A DNA stretch of 64,000 nucleotides from Porphyrobacter sp. AAP82 (lineage in GTDB: Bacteria; Pseudomonadota; Alphaproteobacteria; Sphingomonadales; Sphingomonadaceae): the NCBI RefSeq assembly GCF_000331285.1, contig NZ_ANFX01000013.1, positions 1 to 64,000 on the forward strand, read 5' to 3'. Shown piece after piece: positions 7,139 to 18,922 of the stretch. The translations under genes and the position numbers were made by a program. The notes below the pieces were generated by a model. It was not told the DNA's origin, searched no databases, and was given only the letters and a program-made list of their open reading frames with translations. Positions within the stretch are counted from its first letter, which is position 1, and every line of letters starts with the position of its first letter.

Positions 7139-7906
7139 ATGATCCGCATGACCGCCGCCGCCATCGCTGCCGCAATTGCGGCCACCGCGCTTGCGCCTGC
7201 TGCCGCACAGGAGGCCCACGCCCCGCGCCGGGTGCTGGTCGCGCTCGCCCATCCCGATGACGAGCTGTTCATGGCCCCCGCCATCGCCGCCCTCGTGCGC
7301 GAGGGGGCCGAGGTGACGCTCGCCTATGCCACGCAGGGCGATGTCGGGCCGGGGGTGTCGGGCATGGAGAAGGGCGCGAAGCTGGCCGCAGTGCGCCTCG
7401 GCGAGGCGCGGTGCTCGCAAAAGGCACTCGGCGCGCAGCATCTCGTCAGCTTCAACCGCGGCGACGGGCGGATGGGGATTGATGTCCAGACTTCCGGCAG
7501 CGCGGCGAACCAGGCGCTCGGCGATTTTGCCCGCATCGCACCGGGCTTCGATCTCGTGCTGACCTGGGGACCGGATGGCGGCTATGGCCACGCCGATCAC
7601 CGCATGGTCAGCGCCTTCGTCACCCAGAGCGTGCAGGCCGTCACGGGCGGGACCCGGCCCCGGCTGCTCTATGTCGGCATCCCCAACGGCACCCTCCCGC
7701 CGCTGCCGCAGATGTCGAGCTGGGCGACCACCGATCCGGAGCTGCTGAGCGAGGGCATCGCCTACACCCCCGCCGATCTCGCCGCCGCGACAAGGGCTGC
7801 GCAGTGCCACGAGACCCAGTTCGATGCCTACAGCCGCGACGGCATGATGACGATGTTCGATGCGACGATCTGGCGCGGCAAGGTGCATTTCCGCCCTGCC
7901 TTCTGA
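7139..7906 (+). CDS. Secreted PIG-L (LmbE-like) deacetylase
   Basis: This 255-residue PIG-L family protein should be a zinc-dependent N-acetylglycan-type deacetylase. It carries the zinc motif ALAHPDDELF near residue 37 and the second metal/catalytic segment GHADHRMVS near 150. An N-terminal Ala-rich signal peptide ending AAAQ suggests export to the periplasm, unlike cytoplasmic mycothiol or bacillithiol enzymes. The ATG at 7139 has a GAGGGAGAGAG ribosome site; an upstream extension to 6965 would overlap the divergent gene and lacks conserved sequence. The substrate is unknown. It is followed 96 bp later by gyrB, which has its own promoter. Confidence 0.85.
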   Translation: MIRMTAAAIAAAIAATALAPAAAQEAHAPRRVLVALAHPDDELFMAPAIAALVREGAEVTLAYATQGDVGPGVSGMEKGAKLAAVRLGEARCSQKALGAQHLVSFNRGDGRMGIDVQTSGSAANQALGDFARIAPGFDLVLTWGPDGGYGHADHRMVSAFVTQSVQAVTGGTRPRLLYVGIPNGTLPPLPQMSSWATTDPELLSEGIAYTPADLAAATRAAQCHETQFDAYSRDGMMTMFDATIWRGKVHFRPAF

Positions 7907-7966
7907 CCCGCTCGCCGGACGCCCCCGAACATTCGTGGAAAAGCAGGCCCAAGGACCCTCCCGCAG

Positions 7967-7995
7967 TTGGGTTTCCTATGCGCAGCCCCTATATG
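7967..7995 (+). promoter_or_regulatory. Promoter placing the gyrB transcript start at its ATG
   Basis: TTGGGT (7967-7972), an exact 17-bp spacer and TATATG (7990-7995) form a good vegetative promoter. The -10 box ends 7 bases before the gyrB ATG at 8003, so the transcript would start at or next to the start codon. No Shine-Dalgarno sequence lies between them. Confidence 0.5.
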
Positions 7996-7996
7996 A

Positions 7997-10680
<2,684 letters not shown>

Positions 10681-10695
10681 AGCCCTGAGGACCCC

Positions 10696-11853
10696 ATGGC
10701 CGAACCCCTCAACAAAGCTGGGCCCAACCGCACCGAGGACCTGCAACAGGCGAGCTTCCTGATCATCCTCGCGGTGGTCAGCCTGCTGATGGCCGTGATC
10801 GTCTGGCCCTTCGCCCAGCCCCTGTTGTGGGCGGCGCTGGCGGCGATCATGTTCCAGCCGCTCTACCGCACGGTCCTCAGGCGCCTGCGCGGACGGCGCA
10901 ATCCGGCGGCGGGGCTGAGCCTGCTTATCATCTTCATCGTCGTGCTGATCCCCGCCGCGTGGATCGCCTCGATGGTGGTCGAACAGGCCTTCGTGCTGGT
11001 AACGACCCTGCAGGAGGAGCCCGTCGATCTCGCCGCGCTGTTCGACACGGTCTACACCGCGCTCCCCGGCTTCGCCCGCGACGCGGTCGACCGCAGCGGG
11101 TGGGCGGACATCACCATGGTCCAGACCCGCCTTCAGGAGCTGCTGACCCAGAGCGCGGGGATGATCGCCAGCCAGGCGGTGTCGATCGGCAGCGGCGCGC
11201 TGTCCTTCTTCCTGTCCTTCGGCGTGGCGCTCTACGTCATGTTCTTCCTGCTGCGCGATGGCGAGCGGATCGGGCGCACCGTGCTGTGCGCCGTGCCGGT
11301 CGAGCGGAGCATCGCCGACCGGCTCGCCGAACGCTTCCTCGGCATCGTGCGCGCAACCATCAAGGGCACCGGCGTCGTCGCCCTGGTGCAGGGCGCGCTG
11401 GGGTGGATCACCCTGCTGATCGCGGGCGTGCCCTCGGCGCTGCTGTTCGGCGTCGTCACCGCGATCTTCGCGCTGGTGCCGGTGATCGGCGCGGGCGCGG
11501 TGTGGCTGCCGGCGGGGCTGTGGCTGCTGGTCACCGGCGCGACCTGGCAGGGGATCTTCGTGCTGCTGGTCGGCTTCTTCATCATCTCGTCCGCCGACAA
11601 CGTGCTGCGCCCGATCCTGGTCGGCCGCGACACCGGCATTCCCGACTGGATCATCCTCATCACCACGCTGGGCGGGATCAGCCTCGTCGGCTTCTCCGGC
11701 ATCGTGCTCGGGCCGCTGGTCGCCGGGCTGTTCCTCGCCAGCTGGTCGATCCTGCGCGAACAGCGCGAGGAGGACGAGGAGGCGTTGATGGGCAACGGCG
11801 GCGGGGTGCGCGTCGATGCCTCGGGCCACACGCCAAGCGGCGCGGAGGGCTGA
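10696..11853 (+). CDS. AI-2E family (PerM/DUF20) transporter
   Basis: This 385-residue integral membrane protein belongs to the AI-2E transporter superfamily. Members have been linked to autoinducer-2 export or to Na+/H+ or solute transport; sequence does not decide. Two N-terminal membrane segments (LIILAVVSLLMAVIVWPF...) precede a soluble loop (about 100-160). A C-terminal block of five or six helices carries the family features around ALVPVIGAGAVWLPAGLWLL and DNVLRPILVGRDTGIPDWI. The ATG at 10696 follows the gyrB tail repeat after a GAGGA site. It may be read through from gyrB, since no terminator lies between. The following M50-like gene starts 8 bp after its stop, so the two are probably co-transcribed. 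Confidence 0.88.
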   Translation: MAEPLNKAGPNRTEDLQQASFLIILAVVSLLMAVIVWPFAQPLLWAALAAIMFQPLYRTVLRRLRGRRNPAAGLSLLIIFIVVLIPAAWIASMVVEQAFVLVTTLQEEPVDLAALFDTVYTALPGFARDAVDRSGWADITMVQTRLQELLTQSAGMIASQAVSIGSGALSFFLSFGVALYVMFFLLRDGERIGRTVLCAVPVERSIADRLAERFLGIVRATIKGTGVVALVQGALGWITLLIAGVPSALLFGVVTAIFALVPVIGAGAVWLPAGLWLLVTGATWQGIFVLLVGFFIISSADNVLRPILVGRDTGIPDWIILITTLGGISLVGFSGIVLGPLVAGLFLASWSILREQREEDEEALMGNGGGVRVDASGHTPSGAEG

Positions 11854-11861
11854 GGCACGCC

Positions 11862-12638
11862 ATGGCCTCGCTCGTCACCCCCGGCTCGCGCGGCGAGGCG
11901 ATCGGCCGGCTGGCACTGGCGGGGATCGTCGTCTCGCTGCTGCCGGTGCTGCCCTTCGGGGACGTGCTCGCCTACCCCTTCCTGATCCTCACCACCTGGT
12001 TCCACGAGATGGGCCACGGCCTCACCGCACTGGCGACGGGGCAGGAGTTCTACCGCCTCGCGATCTTCCCCAACGGATCGGGCGTCGCCGAGTTCGCGGT
12101 CGGCGGCAACGCGCCGCGGCTGACCCACGCCGCGATCGCGATCGGCGGCCCGCTCGGCCCCAGCATCGCCGGCGCCGCGCTGATCGTCGCCAGCGCCCAC
12201 CCGCGCGCCTGGCGCCCGGTGCTGTGGGCGATGGTCGTCGCGATCCTGGCCAGCACCATCATCTGGGTCCGCTCGGCGACCGGGTGGTGGGCGCTGCCGG
12301 TTGCCGCGGCGATCCTCGGCCTTGTCGCCTGGCGCGGGAGCGGCGGGCTCCAGCGCTTCACCCTCCAGTTCCTCGGCCTCACCGCCGCGTGGAGCGTGTT
12401 CGGTGCGTGGCGCTACTTCCTCACCGAGCAGGTGGTGATCGAGGGCCAGTCCCAGCTCTCCGACACCGGCGCGATCGCCGCGGTGATCGGCCTGCCCTAC
12501 TGGTTCTGGGCGGGCGCGATCCTGCTGGCCTCGGGCGCGATGTTCCTCGCCGCGCTGCGCTATGCCCTCGCCGACAAGCGCCGCGGGCCGCCGCCGCGCA
12601 AGCTGCCTGCCAACGTCCTCCAGTTCAGGCGCCGCTGA
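11862..12638 (+). CDS. M50-like membrane metalloprotease family protein
   Basis: The 258-residue polytopic membrane protein carries HEMGH at residues 48-52, the zinc-binding HExGH motif of M50-type proteases, placed in a membrane segment (FLILTTWFHEMGHGLTALAT). This resembles the M50B-like (DUF3267/peptidase M50-like) proteins of bacteria. Several further helices follow, ending in a basic tail. A second metal ligand in an NxxPxPxLDG motif, expected in site-2 proteases, is not seen, so proteolysis is not certain. It starts 8 bp after the AI-2E gene, implying one operon and perhaps a joint membrane role. The substrate is unknown. Confidence 0.75.
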   Translation: MASLVTPGSRGEAIGRLALAGIVVSLLPVLPFGDVLAYPFLILTTWFHEMGHGLTALATGQEFYRLAIFPNGSGVAEFAVGGNAPRLTHAAIAIGGPLGPSIAGAALIVASAHPRAWRPVLWAMVVAILASTIIWVRSATGWWALPVAAAILGLVAWRGSGGLQRFTLQFLGLTAAWSVFGAWRYFLTEQVVIEGQSQLSDTGAIAAVIGLPYWFWAGAILLASGAMFLAALRYALADKRRGPPPRKLPANVLQFRRR

Positions 12639-12686
12639 CGCTTTGGCCAGTTCGGCGCGCGCGCCGGCGGGAGTAGCCTTGCGTCC

Positions 12687-13205
12687 ATGGACACCGCCGA
12701 ACTCGCCGACCGCCTCGCCATTGCCGAGACCCTCGCCCTCTACTGCCGCGGGATCGACCGCTGCGATGCCGACCAGCTCGCCGCCGCCTTCACGCCGGAG
12801 GCCGTGATCGACTACGGCGATGGCGCGCACCCCGTCGCCGCGGTCATCCCGGGGCTGATGGCGGGCCTCGGCGCGATGCGCCTCACGCAGCACAACATCA
12901 CCAACACCGTCATCCGCATCGCCGGCGACACCGCCCGGGCCGAGACCAGCTGCGTAGCGCTCCACATCATCCCCGGCCCCGAGGGCGAGACCGAGTTGAC
13001 GGTGGGCGGGCGCTACCTCGATACGCTCGCGCGGCGCGCGGGCCGCTGGCTGATCGCCGAGCGGCTCTACGTGATGGACTGGAACCGCTCGGTCCCGGCC
13101 ACGATGGCGCTCGAAGGCGGGCTGCTGGGCGGCCTCCAGCGACGCGGCGCGCGCGGCGCAGCCGATCCGGCAAGCGCCTGGTGGGCCGCTGTAGGAGACA
13201 CATGA
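12687..13205 (+). CDS. SnoaL-like / NTF2-fold protein
   Basis: The 172-residue protein starts MDTAELADRLAIAETLALYC and has the compact alpha+beta pattern of SnoaL_4/NTF2-like proteins, with RGIDRCDADQLAAAFTPEAV as a typical segment near residues 20-40. Such folds serve as small-molecule isomerases, hydratases or dehydratases, or as non-catalytic ligand-binding modules. A His-Asn region, RLTQHNITNTVIRI, may lie in the pocket. Nothing nearby defines a substrate. Its last codons and stop (TGA 13203-13205) are part of a 33-bp sequence that recurs at 54963-54995, so the native C-terminus may have been altered by that repeat. Confidence 0.72.
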   Translation: MDTAELADRLAIAETLALYCRGIDRCDADQLAAAFTPEAVIDYGDGAHPVAAVIPGLMAGLGAMRLTQHNITNTVIRIAGDTARAETSCVALHIIPGPEGETELTVGGRYLDTLARRAGRWLIAERLYVMDWNRSVPATMALEGGLLGGLQRRGARGAADPASAWWAAVGDT

Positions 13206-13221
13206 GACACTGTCCTGGGCC
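13189..13221 (+). repeat. 33-bp dispersed repeat, copy 1
   Basis: This 33-bp sequence is identical, in inverse orientation, to 54963-54995. It contains GAGACAC twice with a 9-bp period and overlaps the stop codon of the SnoaL-like gene. Weaker similarity (GAAATCC and a C-rich tail) continues for about 12 bp beyond it. It is probably a dispersed intergenic element or an old mobile-element end. Confidence 0.75.
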
Positions 13222-13395
13222 GGAAATCCCGCCCGCCCGGCACGCCGCGATCACCGGGGTCGAAGGGCGGGGCACGGCGCGGGTCATCGGGCGATCCTGT
13301 CAGCCCTGCGGCAAGTAGGAAAGCGCCGATCTGCCCGAGCGGACGGCGGCGCTCGTCCAACCGGCACCGCGCGCGAATCGCCGCCCCGCCCGTGC

Positions 13396-14034
13396 CTAGG
13401 AGGCGACCTTCAGCGCATTGACACCGGCGGCGCCCGCCCCAGCCTCGCCCGACAGGCCGATGAACATCGTGTCGACGATCCGCGCCAGCTTCGCCTCGTT
13501 CAGCTTGTCGCCGAGATAGATCAGCGCGTCGGGCATGGTGTAGACCGTGACCATCTGGTTGATCAGCGACAGCGCCTCGTCGATCCCGAGCCCGGCAAAG
13601 AAGCCTTCGGCCTGCGCCTCGGCGATCAGCTCGCACAGGTAGTGGTCGGCAAGGTCGACATAGCTCCTCACCCGCTCGAAATTGGCCGCGCCCATCTCGC
13701 ACAGGATGGTGAAGAAATGCGGATCCTCACGGAAACGCGCCTGCGAGATCGCGAAGCGGCGGCGGAAGAATTCGTACATCTTGCGCTGCGGGGGGAGATG
13801 GCTGGCGAGCACCTCCTCCATCACCTGCATGTGCGGGGCGAGCCAGGTCTGCGCGACCGCATCGAACAGGTCGTCATAATCGGCGAACAGCGCCTCGAAG
13901 CGCGCGCGGGTCAGCCCGCTTTCGGCCATGGCGACGGTCCACGGCACCTCGCAGCCGCGCTCCTTGACGAGGTCGAGCACATGGCGCGCGATCCGCTCGC
14001 GCTCCGCTTCCCGGGCGGTTTGGGTGAGTGCCAT
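13396..14034 (-). CDS. TetR family transcriptional regulator
   Basis: The 212-residue protein has an N-terminal TetR-type helix-turn-helix: ERIARHVLDLVKERGCEV is helix 1, and WTVAMAESGLTRARFEALFA is the recognition region. A helical ligand-binding domain follows. Helix-turn-helix wording is somewhat degenerate compared with classic TetR. The ATG at 14034 has GAGGAGG 10 bases upstream; earlier starts up to 14136 add unlike sequence. It is divergent from nothing: the minus-strand DUF1295 gene lies upstream, so it may regulate itself or the DUF1295-acyltransferase pair. The inducer is unknown. Many relatives respond to lipids or acyl-CoA. Confidence 0.78.
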   Translation of the reverse strand: MALTQTAREAERERIARHVLDLVKERGCEVPWTVAMAESGLTRARFEALFADYDDLFDAVAQTWLAPHMQVMEEVLASHLPPQRKMYEFFRRRFAISQARFREDPHFFTILCEMGAANFERVRSYVDLADHYLCELIAEAQAEGFFAGLGIDEALSLINQMVTVYTMPDALIYLGDKLNEAKLARIVDTMFIGLSGEAGAGAAGVNALKVAS

Positions 14035-14161
14035 GTCGTCTGCGCCTCCTCGCGCGGGCAGCAACATAGGCCAAGCGCGAGCGGGCTTAAAGGGTCGCTC
14101 GTCGAATTTTGTGCGCCGCAGCAACGGAAATGTCATGGTGGCGAGGCGGCTGGCGGCCGTT

Positions 14162-14959
14162 TCAGCTGCGCGGCGGCATCGGCAGGAAGGCCGAGGTGCG
14201 CCGCTTGTAATCGGCGTATTTGTCGCCCTTGGACTTGTCGAGGCCCTTTTCCAGCAGGGTGACGCCTGACCATTTGGTCAGCGTGAAGCTCAGGAACAGC
14301 GGGCCGATCACGGTCGCGGCGGCATAGTGCCAGCCCGCCGCAGCGCAGGCGATCCAGATGCCCCACCACGCGGCGAAATCGCCGAAATAGTTGGGGTGGC
14401 GGGTGTAGCGCCACAGCCCGGTGTCGAGCACCTTTCCGTGGTTCGCCGGGTCGGCCTTGAAGCGGGCGAGCTGCCAGTCGCCGACCCATTCGAAGAACAC
14501 GCCGATGCACCACAGCGCAAAGCCCGCCCATGCCAGCGGCGGGATCGGGGCGGGCGCGCCGCTGGCGAGGATACCGACCTGCGCAGGCGAGGAGACCATG
14601 AACAGCAGCACGGCCTGCATCAGCCACACATTGGTCAGCGCGGCGCGGGCGAACTGGCCCTTCTCGCGCGCCTTCTTGAGGATCAGCTTGTAGCGCTTGT
14701 CCTCGCCCTCGCGGCGCCAGCGCAGGAACAGGTAACCGCCGAGCCGGAAGCCCCACAGCGCGGTCATCGCGAAGATCAGCGTGGCGAGGTCGCCCGGCCC
14801 GCCGCGCACATGCAGCCAGCTCGCCAGCGCCAGCAGGCCCATGCCCGCCCCCCAGAAGGCGTCGATGAAGGAGACGTCATTGATCGACACGCTGATCGCC
14901 CACTGGACCAGCACCAGCACGATCAGGATCGCGGCGTTGACGGCGAGGAGTTCAAACAT
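14162..14959 (-). CDS. DUF1295 membrane protein (ICMT/steroid-reductase-like)
   Basis: The 265-residue polytopic membrane protein belongs to DUF1295, related to isoprenylcysteine methyltransferases and 3-oxo-5-alpha-steroid 4-dehydrogenases. About six hydrophobic segments are visible. The characteristic C-terminal cofactor region is LWRYTRHPNYFGDFAAWWG near residue 188, with the RHPNYFG motif. This points to a redox or methyl-transfer reaction on a membrane lipid, not proven by sequence. The first 8 bp of the gene overlap the end of the upstream acyltransferase gene, so the two are translationally coupled and probably act on related lipids. Confidence 0.85.
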   Translation of the reverse strand: MFELLAVNAAILIVLVLVQWAISVSINDVSFIDAFWGAGMGLLALASWLHVRGGPGDLATLIFAMTALWGFRLGGYLFLRWRREGEDKRYKLILKKAREKGQFARAALTNVWLMQAVLLFMVSSPAQVGILASGAPAPIPPLAWAGFALWCIGVFFEWVGDWQLARFKADPANHGKVLDTGLWRYTRHPNYFGDFAAWWGIWIACAAAGWHYAAATVIGPLFLSFTLTKWSGVTLLEKGLDKSKGDKYADYKRRTSAFLPMPPRS

Positions 14960-15596
14960 CGTTCTTCCCTGCGATAATGTCGCGCGCCTGTTGTTCCAGC
15001 ACCTTGAAGCGCTCGTAATCGGGGAGCCTGGAGCGGAACCATTCGGCGATCTTGAGGAGGTCCTCGCCGTAATTGCCGGTGGGGATCATCGGCGGGCCGA
15101 AGCTGATGCGCTTCTTCGCGTTGTCGGCAAAGGCGGGGACGATCGGCACGTTCGCCGCGCGGGCGATGTGGTAGAAGCCCGATTTCCACTTGCCATCGGT
15201 CTTGCGCGTCCCCTCGCAGGCGATGACCAGCGCAAGCTCGTCGCGCCGCTCGAATTCGGCGGCGACCTGCTCGGTGGCGTTGAGCCGGCTGCGGCGGTCG
15301 ACGGGGATGCCCCCCATGTCGAGCATGAAGCGGCGCATCGGCCACTGGAACAGCGTGTGCTTGCCCATGAAGTTGGGGCGGATACCCTCTTCATGGGTCG
15401 CGCCGGTGAAGAACACGAAGTCCCAGTTGGAGGTATGCGGCGCGCCGGCGAGCACGAATTTCTTGAGGTGCCTCGGCAGCGGGGAGTCGACCTTCCAGCC
15501 CTGGACATACCAGATCGCAAGGATGATCCGGCGCACGATGCGCGAAAGGATCGAGGGCGCACGGGGGTGCGCGGCGGCGGTCGGCATATGCGGCAA
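14952..15596 (-). CDS. Lysophospholipid acyltransferase (PlsC-like)
   Basis: The 214-residue membrane-associated protein has the glycerolipid acyltransferase motifs: HX4D as HTSNWD near residue 54, and EGTR near 128, followed by KSGFYHIARAANVPIVPAFA. These proteins transfer an acyl chain to a lysophospholipid or related acceptor. Sequence fits the short bacterial branch with an early hydrophobic helix (RIILAIWYVQGW). The start is either 15596 or the in-frame ATG at 15587. It overlaps DUF1295 by 8 bp, suggesting a membrane-lipid operon. A 109-bp gap separates it from mccB upstream on the same strand. Confidence 0.85.
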   Translation of the reverse strand: MPHMPTAAAHPRAPSILSRIVRRIILAIWYVQGWKVDSPLPRHLKKFVLAGAPHTSNWDFVFFTGATHEEGIRPNFMGKHTLFQWPMRRFMLDMGGIPVDRRSRLNATEQVAAEFERRDELALVIACEGTRKTDGKWKSGFYHIARAANVPIVPAFADNAKKRISFGPPMIPTGNYGEDLLKIAEWFRSRLPDYERFKVLEQQARDIIAGKNDV

Positions 15597-15705
15597 TGTC
15601 CCTGCCCTCTCCCAAAAGGCTTGGGAGCCTTGTGGCCTAACTTGGGTTAGCTACGCAAGAGGGCGGGGGAGGGTTTCAGTCGGCGTTCATCTTCCCTGGC
15701 TTGGG

Positions 15706-17313
15706 CTACATCCGAAACACGCCAAACGCCGCCCGGTCGGCAATCGGCGCTTCGAGACACGCCGCTAACGCCAGCCCCAGCACATCGCGGGTCTGCACGG
15801 GGTCGACCACGCCGTCGTCCCACAGGCGGGCGGTGGCGTAGTAGGGGTTGCCTTCGTCTTCGTATTTCTGGCGGATGGGCTGCTTGAAGGCCTCGGCCTG
15901 CTCGGGGGTCCAGCTCTCGGCGTCGCGGTGGACGGTGGCGAGGACGCTCGCGGCCTGCTCTCCGCCCATCACCGAGATGCGGGCATTGGGCCAGGTGAAC
16001 AGGAAGCGGGGCGAGTAGGCGCGGCCGCACATGCCGTAGTTCCCCGCGCCGAAGCTGCCGCCGATCACCACGGTGACCTTGGGCACGGTCGCGGTGGCGA
16101 CGGCGGTGACGAGCTTTGCGCCGTGCTTGGCGATCCCCTCCGCCTCGTATTTCCCCCCGACCATGAAGCCGCTGATATTCTGGAGGAACAGCAGCGGGAT
16201 GCGGCGCTGGCAGGCGAGTTCGATGAAATGCGCGCCCTTCTGCGCGCTCTCGGAAAACAGCACGCCGTTGTTGGCGAGGATCGCGACCGGCATCCCCCAG
16301 ATATGCGCAAAGCCGCAGACCAGCGTGCTGCCGTAGTGCTGCTTGAACTCGTGGAACTCGCTGCCATCGACCAGCCGCGCGATCACTTCGTGCACGTCAT
16401 AGGGCGCACGCACGTCCTCGGGGATGAGGGCGTAGAGGTCTTCGGCGTCGTATTTCGGCGGGCGCGGGTCTTTGAGCGCGACGTCCTTGGCCGCCCCGGT
16501 GTTCGCGCCGAGGTGGCTGACGATGTCGCGCACGATGGTGAGCGCGTGTTCGTCGTTCTCGGCGAGGTGATCGACCACGCCCGATTTCTTGGCGTGAAGG
16601 TCGCCGCCGCCCAAGTCCTCGGCGGTGATCTCCTCGCCCGTCGCGGCCTTCACCAGCGGCGGGCCGGCGAGGAAGATGGTGCCCTGATTGCGGACGATCA
16701 CCGTCTCGTCGGACATGGCGGGCACATAGGCCCCGCCCGCGGTGCAGCTTCCCATGACGCAGGCGATCTGGGGCACACCGAGGGCGCTCATATTGGCCTG
16801 ATTGAAGAAGATGCGGCCGAAGTGGTCGCGATCCGGAAACACCTCGGCCTGATGCGGCAGGTTCGCGCCGCCACTGTCGACCAGATAGATGCACGGCAGG
16901 CGGTTCTCGGCCGCGATCTCCTGCGCCCTCAGGTGCTTCTTGACTGTCATCGGGTAATAGGTGCCGCCCTTCACGGTCGCGTCGTTGCACACGATCATGC
17001 ACTGGCGACCCGAGACGCGGCCCACGCCGGTGATGATCGAGGCGCCGTTGACGTCACCCTCGTACATCCCGTTGGCGGCCAGTTGGCCCACCTCCAGAAA
17101 GGGCGACCCCGGATCGAGCAGCCGCTCCACCCGCTCGCGGGGAAGCAGCTTGCCGCGCGACACGTGTCGTTCGCGGTGCTTCTCCGGCCCGCCCAGCGCG
17201 GCTTCGGCCACCCGGGCCCGAAGCTCCTGTGCGAGGGCATGGTTGTGCGCGAAGCGGGCCTTGGCCTCAGGGCTCTCGCGGTCGAGCTTGGTGGTGAGGG
17301 TGGGGGCGGTCAT
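15706..17313 (-). CDS. mccB: 3-methylcrotonyl-CoA carboxylase, beta subunit
   Basis: The 535-residue carboxyltransferase subunit should transfer carboxyl from biotin to 3-methylcrotonyl-CoA in leucine and isovalerate breakdown. Two crotonase-like halves are seen, with [16 protein letters not shown] near residue 190 and [16 protein letters not shown] near 417. These are typical of the MCC rather than the propionyl-CoA branch. The early [19 protein letters not shown]-like phrase is also standard. A propionyl- or geranyl-CoA carboxylase is the main alternative, but the neighbouring isovaleryl-CoA dehydrogenase favours MCC. The ATG lies 10 bp after the phnA-like stop, with AAGGA between. The biotin subunit (mccA) is not in the window on this side. 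Confidence 0.9.
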   Translation of the reverse strand: MTAPTLTTKLDRESPEAKARFAHNHALAQELRARVAEAALGGPEKHRERHVSRGKLLPRERVERLLDPGSPFLEVGQLAANGMYEGDVNGASIITGVGRVSGRQCMIVCNDATVKGGTYYPMTVKKHLRAQEIAAENRLPCIYLVDSGGANLPHQAEVFPDRDHFGRIFFNQANMSALGVPQIACVMGSCTAGGAYVPAMSDETVIVRNQGTIFLAGPPLVKAATGEEITAEDLGGGDLHAKKSGVVDHLAENDEHALTIVRDIVSHLGANTGAAKDVALKDPRPPKYDAEDLYALIPEDVRAPYDVHEVIARLVDGSEFHEFKQHYGSTLVCGFAHIWGMPVAILANNGVLFSESAQKGAHFIELACQRRIPLLFLQNISGFMVGGKYEAEGIAKHGAKLVTAVATATVPKVTVVIGGSFGAGNYGMCGRAYSPRFLFTWPNARISVMGGEQAASVLATVHRDAESWTPEQAEAFKQPIRQKYEDEGNPYYATARLWDDGVVDPVQTRDVLGLALAACLEAPIADRAAFGVFRM

Positions 17314-17323
17314 CGTGTCGTCC

Positions 17324-17629
17324 TTAGCGTTTCCGCACGAATTCGGCGCGCAGGACGAGGCCCTTGATGCCGGGATATTTGCAGTCGATCTCCTGAGGAT
17401 CGCCGGTCAGGCGGATCGACTTGATCAGCGTGCCCTGCTTCAAGGTTTGCCCTGCGCCCTTGACCTCGAGATCCTTGATCAGCGTCACCGCATCGCCATC
17501 GGCAAGGATATTGCCGACCGCATCGCGCACCTCGACGGCATCCTCCGCCGCGCGCTGGGCCGCGAACTCGGAAGCGGGAAGCCATTCGCCGCTCGCCTCG
17601 TCATAGACGTAGTCTTCGTCGGTGCTCAT
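17324..17629 (-). CDS. PhnA/YjdM-like domain protein
   Basis: The 101-residue protein has a C-terminal PhnA domain ([20 protein letters not shown], then LEVKGAG, later [20 protein letters not shown]). In Enterobacteria the domain follows a zinc ribbon; here the N-terminus is a short acidic stretch ([20 protein letters not shown]) with no CxxC pair. Despite the old name, a role in phosphonate use is not established. The start ATG overlaps the ivd stop (TGATG), and mccB begins 10 bp downstream, so it is translated as part of the leucine degradation operon. That placement hints at a link with this pathway, which sequence does not explain. Confidence 0.8.
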   Translation of the reverse strand: MSTDEDYVYDEASGEWLPASEFAAQRAAEDAVEVRDAVGNILADGDAVTLIKDLEVKGAGQTLKQGTLIKSIRLTGDPQEIDCKYPGIKGLVLRAEFVRKR

Positions 17630-18807
17630 CACCCCGCCGCCCCGATCAATTCGCGCCCGATCAGCATCCGCCTGATCTCGTTGGTCCCCGCGCCGATGTC
17701 GAGCAGCTTGGCGTCCCGCATGTAGCGCTCCACCGGCCAGTCGGTGGTGTAACCCGCGCCGCCCAGCGCCTGCACGCTCTCGGCGGCGACCTTGAAGGCG
17801 TTTTCGCTCGCGAGCAGGATCACGCCCGCCGCGTCGAAGCGCGTCGTCTGCCCGGCGTCGCACGCCTTGGCGACCGCATAGGTGTAGGCGCGCGCCGATT
17901 GCAGCGCGACATACATGTCGGCGACCTTGGCCTGCATCAATTGGAACGAGCCAATCGGCTTTCCGAACTGCTTGCGCTCACGCAGGTAGGGGATCACCGT
18001 GTCGAGGCACGCCTGCATGATGCCGAGTTGCAATCCGGCGAGCACCACGCGCTCGTAATCGAGCCCGCTCATCAGCACCCCGACGCCGCCGTTCAGCGGC
18101 CCCATGATGCGATCTTCGGGGACGAAGCAGTCGGTGAACACCAGCTCGGCGGTGGGCGAGCCCTTCATGCCGACCTTGGAAATCTTCTGACCGATGGAGA
18201 ACCCCTCGTCTTGCCTTTCGATCAGGAAGGCGGTGATGCCGCGCGATCCGGCGTGGCCATCGGTCTTGGCGTAGACCACCAGCGTATCGGCTTGCGGAGC
18301 GTTGGTGATCCAGAACTTGGTGCCGTTGAGGACGTAGCCGGATTCCCCGTTCTTGGCACTAGCTTCGGCCTTCAGTTTCATCGAGACGACATCGCTGCCC
18401 GCCCCGGCTTCGGACATGGCGAGGCTGCCGACATGCTCGCCCGAGATCAGCTTGGGGAGATATTTCGCCTTCTGGTCATCGTCCCCCCAGCGGCGGATCT
18501 GGTTCAGGCACAGGTTGGAATGCGCGCCGTAGCTGAGGCCCACGCTGGCGCTCGCACGGCTGACTTCCTCGACCGCGATCACGTGCTCGAGATAGCCGAG
18601 CCCGAGCCCGCCCCATTCCTCCTCGACCGTGATGCCGTGGAGGCCCAGCGCGCCCATCGGCTCCCACAGCTCGCGGGGGAAACGGCCCTCGCGGTCGGTG
18701 CGTTCGGCCAGCGGCGCGATCTGCTCGTCGGCGAAGCGCGCGGTGTTCTCGCGGATCATCTGAGCCGCCTCGCCCAGCTGGAAGTCGAAATCGGGGGTGG
18801 CGCGCAT
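17629..18807 (-). CDS. ivd: Isovaleryl-CoA dehydrogenase
   Basis: The 392-residue acyl-CoA dehydrogenase oxidises isovaleryl-CoA to 3-methylcrotonyl-CoA with FAD, feeding mccB. The FAD/substrate motif [18 protein letters not shown] is near residue 132. The region [20 protein letters not shown], near 250, carries Glu at the place used as catalytic base in isovaleryl-CoA dehydrogenases, not the C-terminal position of other family members. The C-terminal [20 protein letters not shown] is standard. The frame opens much earlier, at 19167, but the ATG at 18807 has an AAGGA site and starts the conserved N-terminus. It leads the ivd-phnA-mccB operon. Confidence 0.93.
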   Translation of the reverse strand: MRATPDFDFQLGEAAQMIRENTARFADEQIAPLAERTDREGRFPRELWEPMGALGLHGITVEEEWGGLGLGYLEHVIAVEEVSRASASVGLSYGAHSNLCLNQIRRWGDDDQKAKYLPKLISGEHVGSLAMSEAGAGSDVVSMKLKAEASAKNGESGYVLNGTKFWITNAPQADTLVVYAKTDGHAGSRGITAFLIERQDEGFSIGQKISKVGMKGSPTAELVFTDCFVPEDRIMGPLNGGVGVLMSGLDYERVVLAGLQLGIMQACLDTVIPYLRERKQFGKPIGSFQLMQAKVADMYVALQSARAYTYAVAKACDAGQTTRFDAAGVILLASENAFKVAAESVQALGGAGYTTDWPVERYMRDAKLLDIGAGTNEIRRMLIGRELIGAAG

Positions 18808-18922
18808 GAATAGTTCCTTGGCCAGCAATGTTTGTTCTGACACGCCCGCATAGCAAGCCATCGGGCAAAGGCCAATCGGGGACGCTGGCGCAGCGGCGCG
18901 ACTATCGCTAATCGGACAGGGA

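Noticed and set aside
13206-13395. Minus-strand open frame joined to the TetR gene's downstream side
   Set aside because: The frame is compositional only; no ribosome site and no family resemblance.
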